Positions 26,953 to 35,199 of a stretch of DNA of 64,000 bases are shown here, piece after piece. Source of the DNA: Sphingorhabdus rigui (GTDB taxonomy: Bacteria; Pseudomonadota; Alphaproteobacteria; Sphingomonadales; Sphingomonadaceae); contig NZ_JACIEA010000001.1 in NCBI RefSeq assembly GCF_014196595.1, positions 1,110,546 through 1,174,545 on the forward strand, written 5' to 3'. Positions within the stretch are counted from its first letter, which is position 1. Every line of letters starts with the position of its first letter. Both the position numbers and the translations under genes were made by a program. The notes beneath the pieces are model-generated. The model was not told the origin of the DNA. It saw only the letters and a list, made by a program, of their open reading frames with translations, and searched no databases.

Positions 26953-28152
26953 ATGAGCATAGCAGAAGAGATTATCAGGGTCGCAGCGCGCGGCGACGGC
27001 GTAACGGCCAATGGACGCTATGTGGCGCACGCAGCCCCGGGCGACATCGTCGATCCCGCAGGCGGTTTGATCCACGGACCGCATCATGCAACGCCGCCGT
27101 GCCAGCACTTCCCATTATGCGGCGGATGCCAATTGCAGCATCTCGACGAAGACAGCCTGCGCTTGTTTGCTGCAGAGCGCGTCACGCATGCGCTGGCGAC
27201 GCAGCAGGTCGAGATCGGAGAAGTCATGCCCGTCCATTTGTCTCCACCCGCCACGCGCCGACGCATTGCGGTCCGTTCGGCATGGGCCGGAAAGCAGTTT
27301 CAACTGGGCTTCAGCACCGAAAAAAGTCACCGTATCATAGACTTGCGACAATGTGATGTCGTGGTGCCGGAGCTATTCGCATTGCTTAAGCCATTGCGCA
27401 GCCTGCTGGAGCCACGGCTTAACCGCGCGCGTCAGGTTCAGATCAAATTGGCGATGGTCGATCAAGGCGTTGACGTATTGATTGAAAACTGGATCGCCAA
27501 CGATCTCGATACGCATGAGACCTTGTCGGAATTTGCGAAAACCTATGGCCTTGCCCGCCTGTCGCTGGATGAAGGCTACGGACCCGTTCCATTTTATGAG
27601 CCAGAGCCTGTTACCGTCACCCTTGGCGGTGTTGCTGTGGGGTACCAGCCTTATGGTTTCCTGCAGGCGACCGTGGATGGCGAGGCGGCACTGGTGCAGG
27701 CCGTAAATGACATTATCGGCGAAGATACCATCGTGGCGGATTTGTTTGCAGGTTCTGGGACATTTGCGCTGTCGATGGGCGCTGGACGAAAGATTTACGC
27801 AGGCGAGGCTGATCTTCAGGCCAGTCTGGCGCTCAAGGCTGCTGCAGGCCGTTCGGGCCGCACTATATTTGCGGAGCACCGTGACCTTTTCCGCCGGCCG
27901 TTATCGCCAGATGAACTGAACCGGTTCCAGACCGTCGTGCTTGATCCGCCGCGCGCAGGAGCAAAGGAGCAGGTGGCGAACCTTGCCGCTTCCACGGTTC
28001 CGTCGATTGCTTATGTCAGCTGTAATCCCGCGAGCTTTGCGCGGGATGCAAAAACATTGGTGGCCGCTGGATACAGGTTGCAGCGGATTTGGCCTGTTGG
28101 GCAATTCCGCTGGTCAACCCATATCGAGCTGGTTGGGCATTTCAGCCGTTAG
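26953..28152 (+). CDS. Class I SAM-dependent RNA m5U methyltransferase (TrmA/RlmD family)
   Basis: A 399-residue enzyme predicted to methylate C5 of uridine in rRNA or tRNA. An N-terminal TRAM-like segment is followed by iron-sulphur ligands CQHFPLCGGC and a fourth Cys in LRQCDVV. The methyltransferase domain has the SAM-binding VADLFAGSGTFAL, VVLDPPRAG and YVSCNPASFARDAKTL, where the Cys of SCNP is the expected catalytic nucleophile. The four-cysteine cluster favours the RlmD/RlmC side over TrmA, but the target base is not certain. It is the last gene of the run from ETF-QO and ends in a 4-nt convergent overlap with the first MAPEG gene. Confidence 0.92.
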   Translation: MSIAEEIIRVAARGDGVTANGRYVAHAAPGDIVDPAGGLIHGPHHATPPCQHFPLCGGCQLQHLDEDSLRLFAAERVTHALATQQVEIGEVMPVHLSPPATRRRIAVRSAWAGKQFQLGFSTEKSHRIIDLRQCDVVVPELFALLKPLRSLLEPRLNRARQVQIKLAMVDQGVDVLIENWIANDLDTHETLSEFAKTYGLARLSLDEGYGPVPFYEPEPVTVTLGGVAVGYQPYGFLQATVDGEAALVQAVNDIIGEDTIVADLFAGSGTFALSMGAGRKIYAGEADLQASLALKAAAGRSGRTIFAEHRDLFRRPLSPDELNRFQTVVLDPPRAGAKEQVANLAASTVPSIAYVSCNPASFARDAKTLVAAGYRLQRIWPVGQFRWSTHIELVGHFSR

Positions 28153-28592
28153 TGTAAAAGCACCGCCATTACGGCATGCGCGACGAGCATCATGAGTGCC
28201 AATGATGATAGTGCAAACAGTCCAAACCGAATGAGAACGCGGTTCGACAAAATTTGTACCAAGCTATGTGCGACACGAAGGCCGACATATACCCAAGCAA
28301 TCGTTGCGTTCAGATTGTCGCCCTGGCCAACCATGGCAAGTGTCAAACATACCGCATAAAACACCGTAGGTGCTTCATGTAAGTGATTGTAATTGTCTGC
28401 AACCCACGAGGCTTTTTCTTCGCCTTTGGCAGCTAGCGCATCGCGCAAGGCACCGGCGGAGGAACCGACAATCTTGCTTCCGTCAATCCCTGCGCGGTTC
28501 ATGGCGGGTATGCGCGTGGCATACATCCATATCCAGATAATCATCGTCCATGCCGCAAGCGCGACAACTGGTCCTAATATTGCACTATTCAT
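28149..28592 (-). CDS. MAPEG-family membrane protein (copy 1)
   Basis: A 147-residue protein with four predicted transmembrane helices, typical of the MAPEG group (microsomal glutathione transferase and relatives). The conserved block NYNHLHEAPTVFYA, followed by LAWVYVGLRVAHS-like sequence, matches the glutathione-binding side of the family. Enzymatic activity is not established for such bacterial members. The ATG at 28592 has GGAGA 6 nt upstream; a GTG at 28598 abuts that site. It is a clear paralog of the gene just upstream at 28628-29056 and probably forms one transcript with it. Confidence 0.9.
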   Translation of the reverse strand: MNSAILGPVVALAAWTMIIWIWMYATRIPAMNRAGIDGSKIVGSSAGALRDALAAKGEEKASWVADNYNHLHEAPTVFYAVCLTLAMVGQGDNLNATIAWVYVGLRVAHSLVQILSNRVLIRFGLFALSSLALMMLVAHAVMAVLLH

Positions 28593-28627
28593 ATCCACTC
28601 TCCCCTTAAAACAAATTCATAACATCT

Positions 28628-29056
28628 TCAGATCGTCGCCAGCAGCGCTTGAACTGCCAATATCGTCAGGCACAGGCTCGACAGCAGGAAAAATACGAAA
28701 CGTATTGCCACGGTATTGACCGTTGCCTGCCAAATGCTGTGGATCACGCGCAACACGGTATAGCCCCATGCCAGCGACACCGACAGCGATGTTGCCCCGC
28801 CGGAAATCGCAAGAATCATGATCGTTGCATAAAAGATGGTCGGTTGCTCCATCAAATGCGCGTAATTGTGCGATTTCCAGGCAACCGATGGTGATACATG
28901 CGGGTCAATATCCTGACCACGTCCGCCCGGTGCGGCCTTGCTAAGGTCCATGCCGATCTTCGACATTGCAGGAAGGCGCGTTCCAGCCATCCAGAAAAGC
29001 ATGATGATTGACCAGACGACCAAAGCCGCTGCTGGTGCTAAAATCGACGTATCCAT
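28628..29056 (-). CDS. MAPEG-family membrane protein (copy 2)
   Basis: A 142-residue four-helix membrane protein closely resembling the neighbouring copy: NYAHLMEQPTIFYA aligns with NYNHLHEAPTVFYA and LRVIHSIWQ with LRVAHSLVQ. The pair most likely arose by tandem duplication. The ATG at 29056 lies 8 nt after GGGAGGG, which forms the 3' arm of a 12-bp hairpin (29064-29092), so translation may depend on that hairpin. The gene follows the ornithine-type decarboxylase by 67 nt on the same strand. Confidence 0.9.
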   Translation of the reverse strand: MDTSILAPAAALVVWSIIMLFWMAGTRLPAMSKIGMDLSKAAPGGRGQDIDPHVSPSVAWKSHNYAHLMEQPTIFYATIMILAISGGATSLSVSLAWGYTVLRVIHSIWQATVNTVAIRFVFFLLSSLCLTILAVQALLATI

Positions 29057-29063
29057 AATGAAA

Positions 29064-29092
29064 ACCCTCCCAATTGTTATAATTGGAAGGGT
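29064..29092 (-). terminator. Terminator-like hairpin that also covers the MAPEG copy 2 ribosome-binding site
   Basis: On the minus strand ACCCTTCCAATT pairs with AATTGGGAGGGT (12 bp, one G-U) around a 5-nt loop and is followed by TTTTC. It lies 31 nt after the decarboxylase stop, as expected for a terminator, yet its 3' arm contains the GGGAGGG site for the gene starting at 29056. Confidence 0.62.
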
Positions 29093-29123
29093 GCTTCACG
29101 TAACATTGATTGTCAATTGCAAC

Positions 29124-30329
29124 TTATTGCGCGGACCGCTTGCCGATCTTCACAACATTGCTTGCGTCATTGGCGGGCAACTCGGCATAAAGGCTTGCCA
29201 TGGGTTCATCTTCGACCGGAACCGTGTCGGTCTCGCCAAAGCCGTTGAATTCGGTCCGCATCGCGCAGCCATATGCGCCCAGCATGCCGACTTCGATATA
29301 ATCACCGGCTTGCACGTCATCGGGAAGGATGAATGGCCCCGCCATATGGTCCATATCGTCGCAGGTAGGGCCGTAGAAGCTGAATTCTGCCATCTGGGTA
29401 CCAATTGACGTATCCGACCGTTGAAGCGCCACAGGGAAGCGCCAGCCGATATGTGCTGCATCAAACAATGAACCATAGGCACCGTCGTTGATGAACAGTT
29501 CTTGGCCACGGCGTTTTTCGACCTTCACCAGCAAGGACGCGTACTCGGCGCACAATGCACGGCCCGGCTCACACCATAGTTCGGCGGAATAGCTGATTGG
29601 AAGATCTTCGAAGCAATTGTGGATGACTTCAAAATAGCCCTCAAGCGCGGGTGGCTCCATGCCTGGATAGACCGATGGGAAACCGCCGCCGACATCGACA
29701 ATATCAACCGTGACAGACGCTTCAACGATAGCAGCACGCACATGCTCCATCGCCTCGGCATAAGCAGCCGGCGTCATGGCCTGACTTCCAACGTGGAAGC
29801 AAATGCCCAAGCTGTCGGCGACCTGACGGGTCGCAACCAACAGATCCGCTACTTCGGATGGATCTGCGCCAAATTTTGAAGCAAGGCTGAGTTTCGCATG
29901 CTCTGATGACACGCGGATACGCACGCATAGCTCGAGATCCGTAGCGCCATCGGTGGCACGCACGATCTTTTCCAATTCCTCATGGCTGTCGAGGCTGAAT
30001 GTGCGAACGCCATGGTTATGGTAAGCTTGCGCAATCGCGCGTTCGCTTTTCACAGGATGCATGAAGCACAGCTTCGCATCCGGCAGGAACTTGCTCACCA
30101 ACCGCACTTCACCAAGCGAAGCGACGTCATAATGGGTGATGCCCGCGTCCCACAAAGTTTCAAGCAATGCAGGCGACGGATTGGCCTTTACCGCGTACAA
30201 CGACTTACCCTGAAACTTCTCAACGAAGAACCGGGCGGCGCGCGAAGCGGCATGCGGGCGAAGGAGCGTGATAGGTTCGTCAGGGCGCTGGGCGCGGACT
30301 ACAGCTAGAGCGTCAAGATACTCGTGCAA
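29124..30329 (-). CDS. Type III PLP-dependent ornithine (or lysine) decarboxylase
   Basis: A 401-residue alanine-racemase-fold decarboxylase. It shows KSLYAVKANPSP with the PLP-binding lysine, the glycine loop DVGGGFPSVYPG, EPGRALCAE, and the substrate-pocket motif YGPTCDDMD, which is typical of eukaryote-like ornithine decarboxylases. The product, putrescine (or cadaverine), feeds the two spermidine genes directly upstream. No ATG exists near the N-terminus; TTG at 30329 is the most plausible start, and the frame upstream is open but not protein-like. A 129-nt structured leader precedes it. Confidence 0.9.
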   Translation of the reverse strand: MHEYLDALAVVRAQRPDEPITLLRPHAASRAARFFVEKFQGKSLYAVKANPSPALLETLWDAGITHYDVASLGEVRLVSKFLPDAKLCFMHPVKSERAIAQAYHNHGVRTFSLDSHEELEKIVRATDGATDLELCVRIRVSSEHAKLSLASKFGADPSEVADLLVATRQVADSLGICFHVGSQAMTPAAYAEAMEHVRAAIVEASVTVDIVDVGGGFPSVYPGMEPPALEGYFEVIHNCFEDLPISYSAELWCEPGRALCAEYASLLVKVEKRRGQELFINDGAYGSLFDAAHIGWRFPVALQRSDTSIGTQMAEFSFYGPTCDDMDHMAGPFILPDDVQAGDYIEVGMLGAYGCAMRTEFNGFGETDTVPVEDEPMASLYAELPANDASNVVKIGKRSAQ

Positions 30330-30458
30330 CTCAAGGGACCCCCAAAAAAAATAACGTGAAACAACAAGGCTGCCTTGCGGTTATTGGAAGTCCCCCTGGG
30401 GCAGCGGAGGCGTCCCTTATGAAAAGCAGGGGGCTATGTAAAGTGATTCGTTGCGTTT
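30330..30458 (-). promoter_or_regulatory. Structured leader of the ornithine-type decarboxylase gene
   Basis: On the minus strand CCCCCTG (30433-30427) can pair with CAGGGGG (30398-30392), enclosing AAGGGAC (30418-30412). That loop segment is complementary to GTCCCTT (30339-30333), just before the TTG start, which would give an H-type pseudoknot. A small hairpin CAAGG/CCTTG (30377-30365) and a T8G5 tract lie between. The pattern suggests cis-control of initiation; I cannot name a known riboswitch. Confidence 0.45.
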
Positions 30459-31613
30459 TTAGCTGAGCCGGTCCCTAAACTCGGTCCAGTCGAATGCGCG
30501 AACACATTCCAACGCGTCTGTTTCGCTGTTCCAAAGCCAGATGGACGGAAGCGGAACGCCGTTGAAGGTGTTCGTCTTCACCATCGAATAATGCGCCTGA
30601 TCAAGAAACGCGAAGCGCGCGCCGGCCTCTGCAGCGACCGGAAGGCGGTAATCACCGATGATATCGCCAGCAAGGCAGCTGGGGCCCCCCAGACGCACCG
30701 CAGGGCCGTCCTGAAGCTCGCCAAGCATCGCAGGGCGATAAGGTGCCTCAATGACGTCAGGCATGTGGCACGTCGCGCTGATGTCGGTGATACCGACGGG
30801 CAAACCATTTTCAAACACATCGAGCAGTTCGCCAATCAATATGCCGGTATCAAGCGCAATCGCTTCACCGGGTTCAAGATAGACGTCGAGGCCGGTTTCA
30901 GCGCGGACCTGCTGAATAAACGCAACAAGGTCGTCGCGTTGATAATCCGCGCGGGTGATGTGATGTCCGCCACCAAAGTTCAACCAACGCAATTGGCCAA
31001 AATAGGGCGCGATCTGGGGCTTCAGCGCCTCCCATGTGCGCTTGAGCGGTTCAAAATCCTGCTCACACAAGGTGTGGAAATGCAGACCGGACACGCCCTC
31101 CAAATGTTCTGGTTTGAGCTGGCTTACAGGGAAACCAAGGCGTGAACCAGGCGAGCAGGGGTCATATTTCGCAACTTCGCCCTCGGCATGTTCGGGGTTG
31201 AGCCGAAGCCCAACATCGACGCTGTCATTCAGGAATGCCGCAAAACGTGTATGCTGGCTGGGGCTGTTGAAAATGACATGATCAGAAATCTCGACGATTT
31301 CGGCCATGTCGGCTTCTTTATAGCCAGCGCAATAGGTTGCGATCTCGCCTTTATAATAATCGCGGGCAAGGCGCGATTCCCACAGGCCTGAACTGCACAC
31401 GCCATCGAGATATTCACCAATGACGGGCGCAACTTTCCACATGGAAAACGCCTTCATCGCGCACAGGATTTTCGCACCGGACCGTGCTTTTACATCCGCG
31501 AGAATAGCAAGGTTCCGCCGCAGCGCCGCTTCATCGACGACAAATGCCGGCGATGGAACGCGATGCAGGTCGAAATGCGCAAATGCGCCAGGATCACCAG
31601 CTTTGGTTTCCAT
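30459..31613 (-). CDS. nspC: Carboxynorspermidine/carboxyspermidine decarboxylase
   Basis: This PLP enzyme of 384 residues decarboxylates carboxy(nor)spermidine to (nor)spermidine. It is of the alanine-racemase-fold type: PAFVVDEAALRRNL at the N-terminus, the PLP lysine in ILCAMKAFSMW, LNFGGGHHITRADY, YLEPGEAIALDTG and the late GPSCLAGD with the cysteine that reaches the partner active site. The ATG at 31613 overlaps the stop of the upstream synthase as TAATG, so the two are translationally coupled. Open frame to 31733 is only synthase sequence in another phase. With the synthase and the downstream decarboxylase it completes a SAM-independent spermidine route. Confidence 0.94.
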   Translation of the reverse strand: METKAGDPGAFAHFDLHRVPSPAFVVDEAALRRNLAILADVKARSGAKILCAMKAFSMWKVAPVIGEYLDGVCSSGLWESRLARDYYKGEIATYCAGYKEADMAEIVEISDHVIFNSPSQHTRFAAFLNDSVDVGLRLNPEHAEGEVAKYDPCSPGSRLGFPVSQLKPEHLEGVSGLHFHTLCEQDFEPLKRTWEALKPQIAPYFGQLRWLNFGGGHHITRADYQRDDLVAFIQQVRAETGLDVYLEPGEAIALDTGILIGELLDVFENGLPVGITDISATCHMPDVIEAPYRPAMLGELQDGPAVRLGGPSCLAGDIIGDYRLPVAAEAGARFAFLDQAHYSMVKTNTFNGVPLPSIWLWNSETDALECVRAFDWTEFRDRLS

Positions 31614-32821
31614 TAGAACGTCAAAGGTCCGTCCAGTTCCTTCACCTGCCAAGGCAGACCATGCGCGTTGAGCATGTCCATGAAGGGATCGGGATCGAAC
31701 TGCTCCATGTTCCAAACACCAGCACCCGACCATTTGCCCGTGAGCAGCATGGCAGCACCGATCATCGCGGGAACGCCAGTGGTATAGCTGACCGCCTGAT
31801 TGCCCGTTTCGGCATAGGCATCTTCATGGTCGCAGATATTGTAGATGTAGAGCGTTTTTTCTTTGCCGTCTTTGCCAAGGCCAGTTGCGATACAGCCAAT
31901 GTTGGTCTTGCCCTTGGTCGTTGGGCCAAGCGAGGCAGGTTCAGGTAGAACGGCCTTCAGGAACTGAAGCGGAATGATTTCCTTGCCTTCATACATAACA
32001 GGATCAATCCGGGTCATGCCAACCGCCTGAAGGACGTTCAGGTGGGTGATGTACGCATCGCCAAAGGTCATCCAGAAACGGATGCGCTTGATTTCGGGCA
32101 GATGGGTTTTGAGGCTTTCGATTTCCTCATGGTACATAAGATACATGTTCTTTGGACCAACCGCTTCAAAGTCAAAGCTCTGCTTCACCGACATTGCGGG
32201 GGTTTCGACCCAGTCACCATTTTCCCAATGGCGGGCGACGGCGGTGACTTCACGGATGTTGATTTCCGGATTGAAGTTGGTGGCAAAGGCCTGACCATGG
32301 TCGCCGCCATTGCAATCAAGGATATCGAGCGTGTCGATGCGGTCGAAATGATGCTTTTTCAAATAGGTCGTGAATACCGATGTCACGCCGGGGTCAAAGC
32401 CTGAACCCAATAGAGCGGCGAGGCCGGCATCCTTGAAACGATCCTGATATGCCCACTGCCAGTGATATTCGAACTTGGCGACATCCAGCGGTTCATAGTT
32501 CGCCGTGTCCATGTAATGCACGCCCGCAGCAAGGCACGCGTCCATTATGTTGAGGTCTTGGTAAGGCAGCGCGAGGTTGACGACGAGGCTTGGCTTAATC
32601 TGGTTCAGCAAGGCGGTTGTCGCGGCAACGTCATCTGCATCAAGGCCATAAGTGTCGATAACGACGCCCGTACGTTCCTTTACCGAAGCGGCAATCGCAT
32701 CGCATTTCGACTTTGTGCGGCTTGCGAGGCTGATATGGCTAAAAATATCCTGGTTCATGGCCATTTTGTGGACCGCAACCGATCCAACGCCACCAGCGCC
32801 AATTACCAATACCTTGCTCAT
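31613..32821 (-). CDS. Carboxynorspermidine/carboxyspermidine synthase (saccharopine dehydrogenase family)
   Basis: A 402-residue NADPH-dependent enzyme that joins L-aspartate semialdehyde to putrescine (or diaminopropane) to give carboxyspermidine (or carboxynorspermidine). The N-terminal Rossmann motif is VLVIGAGGVGSVAVHK, and the saccharopine-dehydrogenase-like catalytic region includes LGSGFDPGVTSVF and HWENGDWVETPAMSVKQ-type sequence. Such proteins are often mislabelled as saccharopine dehydrogenase; its coupling (TAATG) to nspC decides for the polyamine role. Only 54 nt separate its ATG from the divergent threonine dehydratase, so the promoters must overlap. Confidence 0.92.
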   Translation of the reverse strand: MSKVLVIGAGGVGSVAVHKMAMNQDIFSHISLASRTKSKCDAIAASVKERTGVVIDTYGLDADDVAATTALLNQIKPSLVVNLALPYQDLNIMDACLAAGVHYMDTANYEPLDVAKFEYHWQWAYQDRFKDAGLAALLGSGFDPGVTSVFTTYLKKHHFDRIDTLDILDCNGGDHGQAFATNFNPEINIREVTAVARHWENGDWVETPAMSVKQSFDFEAVGPKNMYLMYHEEIESLKTHLPEIKRIRFWMTFGDAYITHLNVLQAVGMTRIDPVMYEGKEIIPLQFLKAVLPEPASLGPTTKGKTNIGCIATGLGKDGKEKTLYIYNICDHEDAYAETGNQAVSYTTGVPAMIGAAMLLTGKWSGAGVWNMEQFDPDPFMDMLNAHGLPWQVKELDGPLTF

Positions 32822-32875
32822 ATGCCATTTCCTCTTATCAGAGACTCGTTAAGCGCACGCATATAGGGGCCTTTT

Positions 32876-33862
32876 ATGACAGAACAAGAATTGGCTGTAG
32901 CCACCAAGACGCCAACGCACGAAGGGGTGCAGCGGGCGATGGTCAAGATAGCCGCTATTCTGCCAAAAACGCCCTTGCTGCCGCTTGAGGTCGATGGCGT
33001 AACGATTTGGTGCAAGGCCGAAATGCTGCAGCCCATCGGCGCGTTCAAGATTCGCGGCGCGTGGCATCGGCTCTCCGATTTGAACGAAGACGAGCGTGCG
33101 CGCGGCGTCGTTGGCGTATCGAGTGGCAACCATGCGCAGGGCGTCGCCTGGGCGGCGAAGAAGCTTGGCATAAATGCGACCATCGTCATGCCTTCCAATG
33201 CCCCGCGCATGAAGCTGGAGGCGACAAAGGCGCTTGGCGCGCAAGTGGTATTATATGACCGCGCAACGGAATCGCGTGAGGCAGTGGCCGCCGGGTTGAT
33301 TGCACAAAGCAACGCGACGCTCGTGCATGCCTTTGGTGATCCGTGGGTTATCGAAGGGCAGGGCACCGCCGGTATTGAGATTGCCGAGCAGCTACAAAGC
33401 CTTGGCATATCAGGGCCAGATTTGATTGTTTCCTGCTGCGGTGGCGGCGGACTTGCCGCGGGCCTTGCGCTCGCCTGTCCTGACGCGGACATCGCCATCG
33501 TTGAACCCGAGGGTTGGGATGATATCATCCGTTCGCTTGAAGCAGGCGAGATTTTGCCCGTTAAAGACCTTTTGCATCCAACCTATTGCGATGCTTTGCA
33601 AACACCGCAGACCTACCCAATAAACTTTGACGTCCTTCGCAACCGCGTATCGCAGGGCGTGTCGGTTACCACCGCAGAAGTGGCTGCTGCGATGCGATTG
33701 GTGTTTGAGAAACTCCACCTCGTGGTTGAACCGGGCGGCGCAGTCGCGCTCGCGGCCGTCCTCGCGGGAAAGATAGAATTAAAGACGGTAACCGCGGTTA
33801 CATTATCCGGCGGGAATGTGGACCGGGAAACCTTTATGCAGCTTTTGGCTCAAGCAGCCTGA
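32876..33862 (+). CDS. Threonine/serine dehydratase (PLP-dependent)
   Basis: A 328-residue fold-type II PLP enzyme that deaminates threonine (to 2-oxobutanoate) or serine. The PLP lysine lies in [11 protein letters not shown], the substrate loop is [13 protein letters not shown], and the phosphate loop is [13 protein letters not shown]. It lacks the C-terminal regulatory ACT domain of biosynthetic IlvA, so it is the short catabolic type or a serine racemase-like protein. Its last 13 nt overlap the 3' end of the convergent hemA. 2-Oxobutanoate is a propionyl-CoA precursor, a possible link to the propionate genes at 47769-56203. Confidence 0.9.
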   Translation: MTEQELAVATKTPTHEGVQRAMVKIAAILPKTPLLPLEVDGVTIWCKAEMLQPIGAFKIRGAWHRLSDLNEDERARGVVGVSSGNHAQGVAWAAKKLGINATIVMPSNAPRMKLEATKALGAQVVLYDRATESREAVAAGLIAQSNATLVHAFGDPWVIEGQGTAGIEIAEQLQSLGISGPDLIVSCCGGGGLAAGLALACPDADIAIVEPEGWDDIIRSLEAGEILPVKDLLHPTYCDALQTPQTYPINFDVLRNRVSQGVSVTTAEVAAAMRLVFEKLHLVVEPGGAVALAAVLAGKIELKTVTAVTLSGGNVDRETFMQLLAQAA

Positions 33863-35070
33863 GCAGCGCGGATATCCATCCGGCCCCAAATTTCGACCAA
33901 TGCGCGCGTTAAATCGCGCATCATCGCCTCGGTATGCTGAGGCCCCGGCGTGAAACGCAGGCGCTCTGTTCCGCGCGGTACAGTGGGATAGTTGATCGGT
34001 TGAACATATACGCCATATTCAGCGAGCAATATGTCGCTGATCTTCTTGGCCTTCACCGGATCGCCGACCATCAATGGCACAATATGCGTATTGCTGACCA
34101 TCACAGGCAATCCCGCTTCCGCAAACAACGTCTTTAGCATGGCAGCATTGGCGTGCTGCGCGGTGCGCTCTTCGCTTGATGCCTTAAGGTGACGAACCGA
34201 TGCCAATACGCCTGCCACAAGCACAGGCGAGAGCGATGTCGTAAAAATAAATCCGGGTGCGTAGGACCGAATGACGTCAATGATCTTCTGATCAGCGGCA
34301 ATATACCCGCCCATCACGCCAAATGCCTTGCCCAGCGTACCTTCAATAATCGTCACGCGGTCGGCGACTTCGTCCCGTTCGCTAATGCCGCCGCCACGTG
34401 CGCCATACATGCCAACTGCATGCACTTCATCGCAATAAGTGAGCGCGTTATATTTGTCGGCCAAATCGCAAACGGCACCGATCGGCGCAACATCGCCATC
34501 CATCGAGTACACGCTTTCAAAAGCAATCAGCTTCGGCGCCTCCGGATCATCTGCTGCAAGCAGTTCTTCCAAATGCGCCAGATCATTATGCCGCCAAACG
34601 CGCTTTTCACAGCCCGCATTGCGTATACCGGCAATCATGGATGCGTGGTTCAATTCATCGGAATAGATGATGCATCCGGGCAAAACCTTAGCCAATGTCG
34701 ACAGTGTAGCATCGTTGGAAACATAACCCGACGTGAACAGCAATGCGCCATCCTTGCCGTGCAAATCGGCAAGTTCATGCTCCAGTTCGACATGATAATG
34801 TGTGTTGCCGCCAATGTTGCGCGTCCCGCCAGAGCCAGCGCCTACGTCATGCAACGCATCTTCCATTGCGGTGATAACCTTGGGGTGCTGCCCCATGCAG
34901 AGATAGTCATTTGAACACCACACGGTGATGTCCTTGGGGCCGTTATGTCCGGCGAAGCAGCGCGCGTTGGGATAATTCCCCTTGTTCCGCAAAATATCAA
35001 TAAACACGCGATAGCGGCCCTCGGCATGAAGACGGTCAATCGCTTTTTCGAAAACAGCATCGTAGTTCAC
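33850..35070 (-). CDS. hemA: 5-aminolevulinate synthase
   Basis: ALAS condenses glycine and succinyl-CoA to 5-aminolevulinate, the first step of heme synthesis in alphaproteobacteria. The 406-residue protein has the family start [20 protein letters not shown], the substrate site [13 protein letters not shown], the glycine-rich [24 protein letters not shown] and the PLP lysine in [14 protein letters not shown]. The GTG at 35070 gives the standard N-terminus; the open frame to 35109 adds unrelated residues. It uses the succinyl-CoA that the mutase at 50676-52799 produces. It follows murI after 129 nt and overlaps the threonine dehydratase end by 13 nt. Confidence 0.96.
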   Translation of the reverse strand: MNYDAVFEKAIDRLHAEGRYRVFIDILRNKGNYPNARCFAGHNGPKDITVWCSNDYLCMGQHPKVITAMEDALHDVGAGSGGTRNIGGNTHYHVELEHELADLHGKDGALLFTSGYVSNDATLSTLAKVLPGCIIYSDELNHASMIAGIRNAGCEKRVWRHNDLAHLEELLAADDPEAPKLIAFESVYSMDGDVAPIGAVCDLADKYNALTYCDEVHAVGMYGARGGGISERDEVADRVTIIEGTLGKAFGVMGGYIAADQKIIDVIRSYAPGFIFTTSLSPVLVAGVLASVRHLKASSEERTAQHANAAMLKTLFAEAGLPVMVSNTHIVPLMVGDPVKAKKISDILLAEYGVYVQPINYPTVPRGTERLRFTPGPQHTEAMMRDLTRALVEIWGRMDIRAAQAA

Positions 35071-35199
35071 GGATACTAACCCCGGGTTTAAGCCGCTGCT
35101 GCGGCGCATCGACGCCCATTAGTCCCCGGAAATGGAAAAATCCAGCGCGAACGACTTGCAACAAGCGGCATAATGGACCGTTCTATGCGATATTTTCGC

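Noticed and set aside
31613-32821. Saccharopine dehydrogenase of lysine metabolism
   Set aside because: Although the fold is the same, the coupled nspC gene and the following decarboxylase point to carboxy(nor)spermidine synthase.
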